From positions 124,001 to 188,000 of the forward strand of contig CAVUMR010000003.1 of the NCBI GenBank assembly GCA_963742715.1: DNA of 64,000 nt. The letters are read 5' to 3'. Origin of the DNA: CAVUMR01 sp963742715 (GTDB lineage: Bacteria; Actinomycetota; Actinomycetes; Mycobacteriales; Micromonosporaceae). How positions within the stretch are numbered: position 1 is the stretch's first letter; each line of letters begins with the position of its first letter. Below the pieces are notes generated by a model. The model had not been told where the DNA came from. It ran no database searches and saw only the letters and a program-made list of their open reading frames with translations. Positions 17,587 through 26,368 of the stretch are shown piece by piece. The translations under genes were made by a program, and so were the position numbers.

Positions 17587-18327
17587 CTAGCTCGTCAATC
17601 GGATGCCGATGGCCGTGACGACCACGTTGATCACGAATAGCGCCATGAACGCGTACACCACCGTCTCGTTCACCGCGTTGCCCACCGCCTTTGCGCCACC
17701 ACCGGTGATCGTGAGGCCCCGGTAGCAGGCCACCAGACCGGCGATCAACCCGAACAGCGCCGCCTTGACGCACGAGATGGCCACTTCGGGCACGCCGGTC
17801 AGCAGGGTGATACCCGCGGCGAACGCACCGGGGTTCACGTCCTGGATGAATACCGAGAAGAAGTAGCCGCCCAGGATGCCGATGATGACGACCAGGCTGT
17901 TCAGCAACAGCGCCACCAGACCCGACGCCAGCATGCGCGGCGTCACCAACCGCTGCACCGGATTGATGCCAAGCACTTCCATCGCGTCGATCTCCTCGCG
18001 GATGGTGCGCGAGCCCAGATCGGCGCACATCGCCGTAGCACCCGCGCCGGCCACGATCAGCACCGTCACGATCGGGCCCACCTGGGTCACCGCGCCGAAC
18101 GCCGCACCGGCACCCGAGAGATCCGCCGCGCCGAGTTCGCGCAGCAGGATGTTGAGCGTGAAGCTCACCAACACCGTGAACGGAATCGCGACCAGCAGAG
18201 TCGGCGCCAGCGACACCTTCGCCACGAACCAGCACTGCTCCAAGAACTCCCGCCACTGGAACGGCCGAACGAAGGCGAACTTCACCGCGTCCAAGCCCAT
18301 CGCGAAGAGCCCACCGACGGCTCGCAT
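17587..18327 (-). CDS. yrbEA: YrbE/MlaE family permease, first subunit
   Basis: A 246-residue MlaE-type permease with the hallmark block TAMCADLGSRTIREEIDAMEVLGINPV (about 95-120) and several membrane helices (LVALLLNSLVVIIGILGGYFF and others). The first canonical start is ATG at 18327. Residues encoded just upstream (VARVLTGP) also fit the family, so a non-canonical earlier start is possible; the next stop is upstream of a GGAG-like site. It begins 70 bases after the thiolase stop with no obvious promoter, so it is probably read through from the enzyme genes upstream. Confidence 0.94.
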   Translation of the reverse strand: MRAVGGLFAMGLDAVKFAFVRPFQWREFLEQCWFVAKVSLAPTLLVAIPFTVLVSFTLNILLRELGAADLSGAGAAFGAVTQVGPIVTVLIVAGAGATAMCADLGSRTIREEIDAMEVLGINPVQRLVTPRMLASGLVALLLNSLVVIIGILGGYFFSVFIQDVNPGAFAAGITLLTGVPEVAISCVKAALFGLIAGLVACYRGLTITGGGAKAVGNAVNETVVYAFMALFVINVVVTAIGIRLTS

Positions 18328-18397
18328 CGGCCCTGTCAGAACCCGCGCAACGCAAGACGCGGCGACCAGCGCTCCTGTTCCTCAGCCGTCTCAGCCG

Positions 18398-19562
18398 TCA
18401 TTTGCCCTGGGGTCCTTCCAAAATGGTGACAGCCGAGACCGCCGTCGGACCGCCAATGTTGTGCGCCAAGGCGATCCGTGCGCCGTCGACCTGATTCACG
18501 GCCTCACCGCGGAGTTGCTGGAACAGCTCGACGCACTGTGCCACACCGGTGGCACCGGGTGGGTGGCCCTTTGTCTTCAAACCGCCGCTGGGATTGACGG
18601 GCAGCGAGCCACCGACGGTGGTCACCTCCGCTTCGACGAGCTTGTATCCGCCGAACCGTTCGGCGAAGCCGAGATCTTCGTAGCTGATCAGCTCGATGCC
18701 GGTGAAGAAGTCATGAACTTCGGCGACGTCCACGTCAGCAGGCGTCATGCCCGCCATGCCGAAGGCCTGCTTTGCCGCACGGATCGTCGCCGGAAAGGTG
18801 GTCAAGTCCCGTTTGTGTTGGTGCATCACCGAATCCAGGCCCAAGCCCACACCACGGATCCACACCGGACGGTCCGTGAAGCGATCCACCACGCTCCTCG
18901 CCGACGATGACGAGCGCCGCGGCGCCGTCACTTTGCGGCGCACAGTCGTAGAGGCCGAACGGCGTGACGACGGTCGGTGCGGCCAGCGCCTGCTCCATGG
19001 TGATCTCGAACCGCAAGCGCGCCTTCGGATTGTTGACTCCGTGGCGGTGATTCTTCACCGCGACCATCGCCATGTGTTCGCGGGTCGCCGGCGACTCGTG
19101 AAGGTATCGGTTCACGTGCAGGGCGAAGCCTGCGGGCGACACCACGCCGAGCGGGTAGTCCCAGGCCATGTCGCGGGCCATGGCCTCCCACTCCCACAGC
19201 ATGTCCGCCGACGTGGTGTCCCGAAGCTTGTCCGCGCCCATGACGAGGGCGACGTCGAAAGCTCCTGAAGCAACCCCGAATAGCGCATTGCGAACGGCGT
19301 CGTTACCGGTGGCGCAGGAGTTCTCCACCCGGGTGACCGGAAGGTCGGGCAGGCCCAACGAGTCGGCAAGGTTGCCGGACGGGGAGCCGTCCGCGGTGCC
19401 CATCGCGCCGAACCAGGCGGCCTGCAGGTCGTGCTTGTCGATGCCCTTGTCGACGCTCGCCGCGCATTCGGCGAACGCCATCGGTAGTAGGTCCTTGATA
19501 CCGAGGGCGAAGTGTTCGCCGAACGGCGTCATGCCGGCACCGACGATGGCAACGTTCCTCAC
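18398..19562 (-). pseudogene. thiolase / lipid-transfer-type acetyl-CoA acetyltransferase, frameshifted
   Basis: Thiolase-superfamily protein of about 387 residues once repaired. The N-terminal part (start GTG 19562, GTGA overlap with the upstream gene) carries the catalytic-Cys motif ENSCATGNDAVRN near residue 83 and ends its frame near IVGEE. The second half, containing VAEVHDFFTGIELISYEDLG, GGLKTKGHPPGATG and ALAHNIGG, continues in the next frame. One extra base near 18895-18905 explains the shift. The intact enzyme would cleave or form a beta-keto- or beta-hydroxyacyl-CoA bond. Its upstream neighbour carries the DUF35 domain that typically accompanies such proteins. It may be a true mutation or a sequence error. 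Confidence 0.85.
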
Positions 19563-20743
19563 GCGGCACCTCGCGACACGGACTCGGGTTCGAACATGTA
19601 GCTGTAATCGGGAACTCCCGACCGCATGGCTACCCGCCGCAGCGTCAGCCGGCCGCGGTCCCCGATCGCCACGGAGCCGGGATCGGCACCGGTGACCTTC
19701 ACCAGGGCACGGACGTCGACGTCGTCGAGCTCGACGAGCACCAGCGAGTAGGGCGTGCGCAGCCCCGGCACCGCCATGTGCACGGTCGTCTCGGTGTAGA
19801 CGGTGCCCAGCCGCGGCAACGGCACCAGGTCGTACTGCGTGGCGAGGTCACCGTCATCGGCAACCCGGTACCGCGGCGGGAAGTCGAGTTCGTCGCTGTC
19901 GTCGAACTTGCCTGCCTCCCAGCGGGTCTTGGCCTCGAATGCCCGCTCGTAGGCGGCCAGTGAAATGGGTATCTGGGCGCCGTCGGTGTAGACGCCTGCC
20001 GGCATTTCCCGCGCTGCGGGCTCGCGGCGGTGGACGCTCGCGGTACCTCCGCTGACCGTGATCCCAGACAGGCTGGCCTGTTCGACGGCGACGAGGGGCC
20101 CGGTGATCCCGGCCTCGGCCATCCCGGCCAATGCGAACAGGCTCGAGCTCGCGCCGGTCGTTGGCAACCGAGGCGGATCGCCAACGCACAGGTCGTTGGC
20201 GCGGTCGTGATCGACGCCGGCGACCGCTGCAGGGGTGTCCAGCCAAGCAGCCGCCAGCGAGGCAATGAGGCCGCGCTCGTGCAGCAGTCGCGGGTCGCCG
20301 TAATCGTGCACGGCGCCGGCGGTGTTGCGCGTACGCACTGGCAGGCTGCGCACTACGCGGGCGGCGGTGCGCACGCGCAGGCCGTCCTCTGCGGTCAATA
20401 ACGCTGCGGCGCCTGCTGGTTCGAGGTCCGCACCGATGATGAGCGTGCGCGGCCGCGCCGAGCTGACCGCGTCGAGCGTGGCGGGCGCGCCACCGATGCG
20501 TTCATCGACCTCGAGTTCTGGATCCAGCCCGAGGCCCGCAAGCAGGACGGCTGCATTGCTGCTTTCCAGAAGCGGGAAGTTCCGGCTCACCAGGACCACC
20601 CGTTCGACGCCGGCACCAGGCTGCAGCGCGGCGCGACCCGCCTCGACGGCCATCGTGATGGCGTCCTCGTCGTCACCGACGAGCCGCCGTGCCGAGGTAC
20701 CCCAGCACGGTAGGTAGGTGCCGATGGCGGCGACGTTGGGCAT
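19559..20743 (-). CDS. HMG-CoA-synthase-like / thiolase-fold protein with C-terminal DUF35 OB domain
   Basis: A 394-residue protein. The N-terminal two thirds are a ketosynthase-fold domain of the 3-hydroxy-3-methylglutaryl-CoA synthase/ketoacyl-synthase III type (MPNVAAIGTYLPCWG start). The C-terminal third (from about 285, KFDDSDELDFPPRYR) is an OB-fold DUF35 domain with the typical GTVYTETTVHMAVPG, PYSLVLVELDDVDVRALVKVTG order, but without the zinc ribbon. DUF35 proteins are partners of thiolase-like enzymes. It overlaps the next gene (GTGA) and sits 16 bases after the CoA-transferase gene. The ATG is preceded by GGGAGG. A CoA-ligated substrate is likely; the exact reaction is unknown. Confidence 0.8.
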   Translation of the reverse strand: MPNVAAIGTYLPCWGTSARRLVGDDEDAITMAVEAGRAALQPGAGVERVVLVSRNFPLLESSNAAVLLAGLGLDPELEVDERIGGAPATLDAVSSARPRTLIIGADLEPAGAAALLTAEDGLRVRTAARVVRSLPVRTRNTAGAVHDYGDPRLLHERGLIASLAAAWLDTPAAVAGVDHDRANDLCVGDPPRLPTTGASSSLFALAGMAEAGITGPLVAVEQASLSGITVSGGTASVHRREPAAREMPAGVYTDGAQIPISLAAYERAFEAKTRWEAGKFDDSDELDFPPRYRVADDGDLATQYDLVPLPRLGTVYTETTVHMAVPGLRTPYSLVLVELDDVDVRALVKVTGADPGSVAIGDRGRLTLRRVAMRSGVPDYSYMFEPESVSRGAA

Positions 20744-20759
20744 CAGATCCTCCCCAGCA

Positions 20760-21968
20760 CTAGGTGACGGCGCCGGAGGTCTTGAGCGCGATGATGGCGT
20801 CCCAGTCTAGGCCGAGTTCTTCGAGTACCTCGTCGGTTTGTGCGGCGAATGCGGGCGCCGGGCCCGTATGTGGGGCGGTGACGTCGAACTGCACGGGGTT
20901 CGCCACCAGCTCTAGTTCGCCTGCCCTGACGATGTATTCGTTCGCGCGAACCTGCGCGTCGTCGGCCGCTTGCAGCGTGTCCTGAACCGGTGCCCACGGT
21001 CCGGCCAGCGTGGCGAAGCGCTCGCTCCATTCCGGCAGTGTGCGCGCGCCGATCACCTGACGGAGGATTTCGACGGCATCGGCGGTGTGTTCGGCGATCG
21101 ACTCGACCGTCGCGAACCGCGGGTCGGAGATCAGATCCTCGCGGTCGATGTGCCGGCACACGTCGGCCCAGAACTTCTGCGGCTGCATCATGACCAGCGA
21201 GATGTAGCGATTGTCCTTGGTTTCATAAACGCCGACAAGCGGATTGATCGGCGAGCCGTGTACGCCGGGCGGCGCCTGGACCATGAGCTGATTGAGGTGC
21301 GAGGTCAGCGCGACGGTGTGCCCCATCGCCCACAGCCCACTGCCGAGCAGCGACACGTCGACCGTGGACGGCTCACCCGTCCGCTCGCGTTTGAGGAGGG
21401 CGGCCGCGATGCCGCCTGCGAGGTTGGTGCCGGAGATGGTGTCGCCGTAGGCCGGTCCCGGCGGGCCGATCATGCCTGCTATGCCCGGCGGAGTGATGGT
21501 GGCGGCGGTGCCTGCACGACACCAGAAGGCGGTCATGTCGTAGCCGCCCTTCTCCGATTCGATGCCTCGCGGGCCGAGCGCGCTTCCCCTGGCGTAGACG
21601 ATCTTCGGGTTCACCGCGCGGATGTCGTCGACGTCGATGCCGAACTTCCTGCGGTGCCCCGGCAGGAAGCTGGTCAGGAACACGTCGGCCCGGCGCGCGA
21701 GTTTCAGCAGCACCTCGCGACCATCGGGCTTCGATACGTCGAGTCCGACGCTGCGCTTGCCCCGGTTGGCGTGCTCGATATTGGGGTTGGGGTCGCCCTC
21801 GACGCGAAGCGGACCAGTCTGCCGCAGCCCGCGCTGCGGGTCACCGTTGACGGCGTGTTCGACCTTGATGACGTCGGCGCCCCACTCGGCAAGCACGGCG
21901 CCTGCGGACGGGACGAACCCGTACATCGCGACTTCGAGAACGCGGATCCCTTCCAGCGGCTTACTCAC
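20760..21968 (-). CDS. CaiB/BaiF family (type III) CoA-transferase
   Basis: A 402-residue formyl-CoA-transferase-fold protein: N-terminal GIRVLEVAMYGFVPSAGAVLAEWGADVIKVE, NRGKRSVGLDVSKPDGREVLLKLARRADVF, and the GPAYGDTISGTNLAGGIAAALLKRERTGEP block. It should move CoA from an acyl-CoA donor to an acid, or racemise an acyl-CoA (AMACR-like). The usual catalytic Asp position near residue 170 falls in the PAYGDTISG region. The GTG at 21968 is chosen for its GGAGGAG six bases upstream. It is second in the enzyme-mce gene train, 27 bases after the aldehyde dehydrogenase. Confidence 0.9.
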   Translation of the reverse strand: MSKPLEGIRVLEVAMYGFVPSAGAVLAEWGADVIKVEHAVNGDPQRGLRQTGPLRVEGDPNPNIEHANRGKRSVGLDVSKPDGREVLLKLARRADVFLTSFLPGHRRKFGIDVDDIRAVNPKIVYARGSALGPRGIESEKGGYDMTAFWCRAGTAATITPPGIAGMIGPPGPAYGDTISGTNLAGGIAAALLKRERTGEPSTVDVSLLGSGLWAMGHTVALTSHLNQLMVQAPPGVHGSPINPLVGVYETKDNRYISLVMMQPQKFWADVCRHIDREDLISDPRFATVESIAEHTADAVEILRQVIGARTLPEWSERFATLAGPWAPVQDTLQAADDAQVRANEYIVRAGELELVANPVQFDVTAPHTGPAPAFAAQTDEVLEELGLDWDAIIALKTSGAVT

Positions 21969-21995
21969 TGACGTCTCCTCCTTCGCGGGCACTCA

Positions 21996-23501
21996 TCAGC
22001 CGACCACCGTGGCGAGGGTCTTCCGCTCGAAGAACTCCTCGAGGCCGGCCGCACCCATCTCCCTGCCGATGCCCGATTGCTTGTATCCACCGAACGGGGT
22101 GTCGGCGCTGAAGTAGTTGCCGCCGTTGATCGAGAAGGTGCCGGTGCGGATCCGACGGGCCACGGCGAGCGCGCGCTCCTCGCTACCGAACACTGCACCC
22201 GAGAGCCCATAGATCGAGTTGTTGGCGATCCGGACGGCATCGTCGTCGTCGTCGTAGGCGATGACGACCAGCACCGGCCCGAACACCTCCTCCTGCGCGA
22301 TCTCGCTGTCGGGATCGACGTCCGTCAGCAGCGTCGGGGTATAGAAGTAGCCGGGGTCCTTCTTCTCCCCACCCGTGACGAGGGTGGCGCCCGCCTCGAC
22401 CGCCCGCTGGACCATGGCGTCGACCTTGTCGCGCTGGCGCGCGCTGATCAGCGGGCCCATGTAGGTCGTGGGATCGGTCGGGTCGCCGTAGCGCACGTAC
22501 GAGAAGTTGGTCTTGATCATCTCGACGAGCTCGTCATGGTGCTTGCGCGGCACCAGGACGCGCGACGTCAGCGCACAACCCTGGCCGGCGTGCGTCACCA
22601 TGCTGAACGCGGAAAAGAGTGCGGCAGTGCCGAAGTCGGCGTCGTCGAGCACGACTGCGGCGGATTTTCCGCCGAGTTCGAGGAATACTCGCTTGAGCGT
22701 GTCGCTGGCCGCCGCCATGATGCGTCGCCCGGTCGACGTCGAGCCGGTGAAGGTGATCATGTCGACGTCGGGGCTGGTGGTCAGGACGGCCCCGACGTCG
22801 GGATCAGTCGAGCTCAGCACGTTGACCACGCCGGCGGGGATGTCGGTGTGGTTGGCGATCAGCTCGCCGAGGGCAAGCGTGACGAGTGGGGTGTCCGGGG
22901 CGCCCTTGAGCACCACCGTGCAGCCCGCTGCGAGCGCCGGGGCCAGCTTCGCGAGCGCGAGCTGATTGGGGTAGTTGTAGGCGACGATCGCTGCCACCAC
23001 ACCCGCGGCTTCCTTCTCCACCCAGCGGTGGTGCTGCATGCCGCGGCTCTCGATGTTCCCGAGGTCCTCGGTCATCGGAAAGGTCTTCAGAAGTTCGGCG
23101 TAGTAACGGACGATCTCGATGGGTTGGTCGAGCTGGGCTCCGGCGAGCAAGGCAGGCGTGGCGCCCACCTCGGCAGTGGTCAGCGCGGCCAGTTCGTCGC
23201 GGTGGTCGATCAGCGCACGATGAAACTGCTCGAGACAATGGATTCGCAGGTCGACGTCGGTGGCCCACGACGACGTGTCGAACGCCTTGCGGGCGGCCGC
23301 GGCGGCTGCCTCCGCGTCGGCGACGGTGCCGTCCGGCGCGTACCCCATCACCTCGCCGGTGGCGGGGTTGATCGAGGGAAACGTGCGCTGCGTCTCGACG
23401 AGTTTCCCGTTGATCAGCATGCGCCGGTCGGGGGGCCTGTGGGACGGGTCTGAACCCGACCCCGCCTGCCCGTCACCCGTGACCGTCGACGTCTCCGACA
23501 T
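21996..23501 (-). CDS. NAD(P)-dependent aldehyde dehydrogenase
   Basis: A 501-residue aldehyde dehydrogenase. The cofactor fold shows FTGSTSTGRRI (about 245). The general base Glu is in ELGGKSAAVVLDD (about 268) and the catalytic Cys in THAGQGCALTSR (about 302). EVFGPVLVV and the C-terminal FGGYKQSGIGRE complete the family. It oxidises an aldehyde to the acid that the downstream CoA enzymes could use. The ATG at 23501 has AAGGAG five bases upstream. It appears to be the first gene of the long minus-strand train that ends with mceF. A GAGAAT-type site lies at 23522-23549. Confidence 0.93.
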   Translation of the reverse strand: MSETSTVTGDGQAGSGSDPSHRPPDRRMLINGKLVETQRTFPSINPATGEVMGYAPDGTVADAEAAAAAARKAFDTSSWATDVDLRIHCLEQFHRALIDHRDELAALTTAEVGATPALLAGAQLDQPIEIVRYYAELLKTFPMTEDLGNIESRGMQHHRWVEKEAAGVVAAIVAYNYPNQLALAKLAPALAAGCTVVLKGAPDTPLVTLALGELIANHTDIPAGVVNVLSSTDPDVGAVLTTSPDVDMITFTGSTSTGRRIMAAASDTLKRVFLELGGKSAAVVLDDADFGTAALFSAFSMVTHAGQGCALTSRVLVPRKHHDELVEMIKTNFSYVRYGDPTDPTTYMGPLISARQRDKVDAMVQRAVEAGATLVTGGEKKDPGYFYTPTLLTDVDPDSEIAQEEVFGPVLVVIAYDDDDDAVRIANNSIYGLSGAVFGSEERALAVARRIRTGTFSINGGNYFSADTPFGGYKQSGIGREMGAAGLEEFFERKTLATVVG

Positions 23502-23521
23502 CCACACTCCTTCGCCTTGAT

Positions 23522-23549
23522 GGAAACTTCATTCTCATCAACGGCAAAT
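23522..23549. promoter_or_regulatory. GAGAAT-type operator upstream of the aldehyde dehydrogenase-mce operon
   Basis: GGAAAC-TTC-ATTCTC-ATCAACG-GCAAAT: the central half is perfect, outer halves match 3/6 and 4/6, on the standard 3/7 spacing. It starts 21 bases before the start at 23501. A separate 9-base inverted repeat, TTCTCATCA (23532-23540) and TGATGAGAA (23562-23570), overlaps it. Confidence 0.55.
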
Positions 23550-23672
23550 CATACATTCGCATGATGAGAACACAAGGAAGCGTAGGTGACCTAGTCATGC
23601 GAGGTGGCGATCGATGTCGGATTTCTGCCCGCCGCAGATGAGCGCCCTCGGATCTTGTAAGGCACCACGCTG

Positions 23673-23689
23673 TGAGAGTATGATTCTCA
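23673..23689. promoter_or_regulatory. GAGAAT-type operator upstream of SDR
   Basis: TGAGAGT-ATG-ATTCTCA: a 7-3-7 palindrome with a single mismatch. It lies 110 bases before the SDR start at 23799. A weaker copy, ATTCTT, follows at 23704-23709. Confidence 0.6.
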
Positions 23690-23798
23690 GTATTGAAAGC
23701 ATTATTCTTGCCATCCGGTACGGTACAGCAGGACGCCCGTAGGAAACGGCGCCGAGCGCACCACCCAACCGCCGATCAGGCACATGAGAGGACGACAA

Positions 23799-24659
23799 GT
23801 GGGACGCGTTGAGGGCAAGGTTGCATTCATTACCGGGGCCGCCCGCGGGCAGGGCCGCAGCCACGCGATCAGGTTGGCCGAAGAGGGCGCCGACATCATC
23901 GCCGTCGACCTGTGCGAGGACGTCGCGTCCATCGGCTACCCCATGGCAACGCCGGAAGATCTCCAGGAGACGGCACAGTTCGTCGAGAAGACGGGCCAGC
24001 GCATCTTCACGGCACAGGCCGACGTGCGGATTGCCAGCGAGCTCAAGACAGCACTGGAGAACGGCATCGCCGAGCTCGGTCGGCTGGACATCGTGGTGGC
24101 TCAAGCCGGTGTCGCGGGCATGAAGGGCGAACCTCAGATCGACGCCTGGTGCGACGTGATCAACACCAATCTGGTCGGCACCATCAACGCGATTCAGGTG
24201 GCACTGCCACATCTCGCGGAGGGGGCCTCGATCATCGCCACCGGTTCCACGGCCGCACTGATGGACACCGCCAAGGTGGACAATCCAGGTACCGACCTCG
24301 GCGGCGTGGCGTATCTGACCTCCAAACGTGCTCTCTCCGGCTATGTGTACGACTTGGCGACCCACCTGGCGCCACGCGGAATTCGCGCCAACGTCGTCCA
24401 CCCGACGAACTGCAACACCGACATGCTGCAGAGCCCGCCGATGTACCGGTCGTTCCGGCCAGACCTCGAGAACCCCACCCGCGCAGATGCCGAGCCGGTC
24501 TTCGGAATTCAGCAAGCGATGAAGATCCCCTACGTCGAGCCGGTGGACATCAGCAACATGATCCTGTTCCTCGCCTCCGACGAAGCGCGCTACGTGACCG
24601 GGATGCAGATGCGAGTCGACGGCGGCGGCTACCTGAAGTGGTACGACTACCACGTCTGA
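23799..24659 (+). CDS. mycofactocin-coupled SDR family oxidoreductase
   Basis: A 286-residue short-chain dehydrogenase. The nucleotide motif TGAARGQGRSH is at about 14-24, and the catalytic Tyr/Lys is in AYLTSKRALSG (about 173-178), with Ser in TGSTAAL. The insertions after strand 2 (VDLCEDVASIGYPMATPEDLQET) and the C-terminal HPTNCNTDML and FRPDLENP blocks are those of the mycofactocin-dependent SDR subfamily, whose members keep tightly bound NAD(H) and pass electrons to mycofactocin. It probably oxidises an alcohol of the imported compound. The GTG at 23799 has GAGAGGA upstream. It is followed by a ferredoxin and a P450 in one unit. Confidence 0.9.
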   Translation: MGRVEGKVAFITGAARGQGRSHAIRLAEEGADIIAVDLCEDVASIGYPMATPEDLQETAQFVEKTGQRIFTAQADVRIASELKTALENGIAELGRLDIVVAQAGVAGMKGEPQIDAWCDVINTNLVGTINAIQVALPHLAEGASIIATGSTAALMDTAKVDNPGTDLGGVAYLTSKRALSGYVYDLATHLAPRGIRANVVHPTNCNTDMLQSPPMYRSFRPDLENPTRADAEPVFGIQQAMKIPYVEPVDISNMILFLASDEARYVTGMQMRVDGGGYLKWYDYHV

Positions 24660-24677
24660 TCGGAAAGGTTTGCGCTT

Positions 24678-24869
24678 GTGAAGGTTTCGGTTGACGGACA
24701 ACGCTGCCAGGGCCACACGCTGTGTTCGATGATCGCGCCCGATTCATTCGAACTCGATGATGTCGACGGTCACGCCTCACCGGTTTCGGCGGTGGTTCCC
24801 GCTGCGGAAGAGGATGCCGTCAAGGAAGCTGCCCACTCGTGTCCCGAGCAGGCCATCGTCATCGAATGA
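24678..24869 (+). CDS. [3Fe-4S]-type ferredoxin
   Basis: A 63-residue small ferredoxin: MKVSVDGQRCQGHTLC at the start and a late Cys-Pro in HSCPEQAIVIE. The three cysteines (about 10, 16 and 55), with Gly-His filling the fourth ligand position, mark a [3Fe-4S] cluster protein of the kind that feeds electrons to mycobacterial P450s. It lies 18 bases after the SDR, and its stop overlaps the upstream in-frame ATG of the P450. It almost certainly serves that P450. Confidence 0.93.
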   Translation: MKVSVDGQRCQGHTLCSMIAPDSFELDDVDGHASPVSAVVPAAEEDAVKEAAHSCPEQAIVIE

Positions 24870-24901
24870 CTTTGCACTCAAAACCACAGGGAGACAAAGC
24901 C

Positions 24902-26299
24902 GTGACCTTCGACAGCGATGAGCCGCGCGTGCGAAGCGCCGACGATGGTGTCGCGACCGACGACGAACGCAAGAAGAACCGATACCATTTCGACCGCCAC
25001 ACCCCGGAGTACCGCGACCAGTTCCTCGAGATCACCGAGGAGATGCACGCGAAATGCCCGATGGCGTGGACCGACGCCTACAACGGGCACTGGGTCGCCG
25101 CGGGCAGCAAGGAAGTGTTCGAACTGGCCCGTTGCCCAGTGATATCCAACGATCACGACCTGCACGGAGAGCGCAAGGGCTACCAGGGAATAACCATTCC
25201 CAAGGGCCAACGCGCCACCGTCGTGCGCGGCGGCATCCTGGAGATGGACGAGCCAGACCACAGCACCTACCGCGGGGCGCTCAACCCGTACCTCTCCCCC
25301 GCGGCGATCAAGCGGTGGCGGCCGTTCGTCGACGAGATCGTGCGAGCGGCCATCGACGAGAAGATCGAATCGGGCCGGATCGACTTCGTCGACGACCTGG
25401 CCAACATCGCCCCTGCGGTGCTCACGCTGGCGATGATGGGCATCGAGCTGAACAAGTGGTTGATCTACAGCGAGCCGGCCCACGCCAGCGTATCCACTCC
25501 GGAACACTCTCCCGACGCCCCACGCGTTGCCGAGATGAATCGGCGGATGGGCATCGACATCATCAACACGATGATGGAGATCAGGGAGAATCCGCGCCCC
25601 GGTTTGGTCAACGCCCTGCTGCAGTTGCGCATCGACGGCGAGCCCGCGCCCGACCTGGAGATCTTGGGAAATCTGGGGTTGATCATCGGCGGCGGATTCG
25701 ACACCACCACCGCGCTCACCGCGCACGCACTGGAGTGGCTGTCCGAGAATCCGGACCAACGCGAGTTGCTCAGCCGCGAACGAGCGACGTTGCTCGACCC
25801 CGCGACCGAGGAGTTCCTTCGGTTCTACACACCCGCGCCCGGTGACGGCCGAACCTTCGCCGATGACTTCGAGGTCGACGGCCATCAGTTCAAGGAAGGC
25901 GAGCGCCTCTGGCTCTCCTGGGCGATGGCCAACCGCGACCCCTCGGTGTTCGACGAGCCCAACAAGGTGATACTCGACCGTAAGGGCAACCGGCACTTCA
26001 GCTTCGGAATCGGTGTGCACCGCTGCGTGGGTTCCAACGTAGCGCGCACCGTCTTCAAGTCGATGGTGACTGCGGTACTGGACCGGATGCCCGACTACAC
26101 GTGTGACCCCGAAGGGGCCGAACACTACGAGAGCATCGGCGTCATCCAGGGCATGAAGCACCTGCCGGCCACCTTCACCCCCGGCAAGCGACTGGGCCCG
26201 GGCCTCGACGAGACGCTGGAGAAGCTACAGCGGATCTGCGACGAGCAGGGGCCGGCCAGGCCCATCACCGAACACAAGGACGCCGTCGTCATCGACTGA
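24902..26299 (+). CDS. cytochrome P450
   Basis: A 465-residue soluble P450. The I-helix oxygen motif is GGGFDTTTALTAH (about 265), the ExxR is in EEFLRFYTP (about 305), and the heme-binding loop is FSFGIGVHRCVGSNVAR with the ligand Cys near 383. It hydroxylates a hydrophobic substrate using electrons from the ferredoxin directly upstream. The GTG at 24902 has GGGAG at a good distance; an in-frame ATG at 24866 overlapping the ferredoxin stop is an alternative adding 12 residues. A strong hairpin follows the stop. The CYP family cannot be assigned by eye. Confidence 0.93.
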   Translation: MTFDSDEPRVRSADDGVATDDERKKNRYHFDRHTPEYRDQFLEITEEMHAKCPMAWTDAYNGHWVAAGSKEVFELARCPVISNDHDLHGERKGYQGITIPKGQRATVVRGGILEMDEPDHSTYRGALNPYLSPAAIKRWRPFVDEIVRAAIDEKIESGRIDFVDDLANIAPAVLTLAMMGIELNKWLIYSEPAHASVSTPEHSPDAPRVAEMNRRMGIDIINTMMEIRENPRPGLVNALLQLRIDGEPAPDLEILGNLGLIIGGGFDTTTALTAHALEWLSENPDQRELLSRERATLLDPATEEFLRFYTPAPGDGRTFADDFEVDGHQFKEGERLWLSWAMANRDPSVFDEPNKVILDRKGNRHFSFGIGVHRCVGSNVARTVFKSMVTAVLDRMPDYTCDPEGAEHYESIGVIQGMKHLPATFTPGKRLGPGLDETLEKLQRICDEQGPARPITEHKDAVVID

Positions 26300-26311
26300 C
26301 CCCGTCCGCCT

Positions 26312-26366
26312 TGCGATTTGGGCGCGCTCAACCGCGCTGGGCGCGGATTTGCGCGCCCAAATCGCA
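26312..26366. terminator. large bidirectional hairpin between convergent genes
   Basis: Perfect 16-base arms TGCGATTTGGGCGCGC (26312-26327) and GCGCGCCCAAATCGCA (26351-26366). The loop contains a second perfect hairpin, CCGCGC-TGG-GCGCGG (26332-26346). It lies exactly between the P450 stop and the acyl-CoA dehydrogenase stop. It has no T tract. Confidence 0.85.
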
Positions 26367-26368
26367 GC

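Noticed and set aside
23532..23570. TTCTCATCA/TGATGAGAA inverted repeat as a separate long operator
   Set aside because: The 21-base gap makes a single-protein site doubtful; its left arm is already explained by the GAGAAT-type site. Kept only as a remark.
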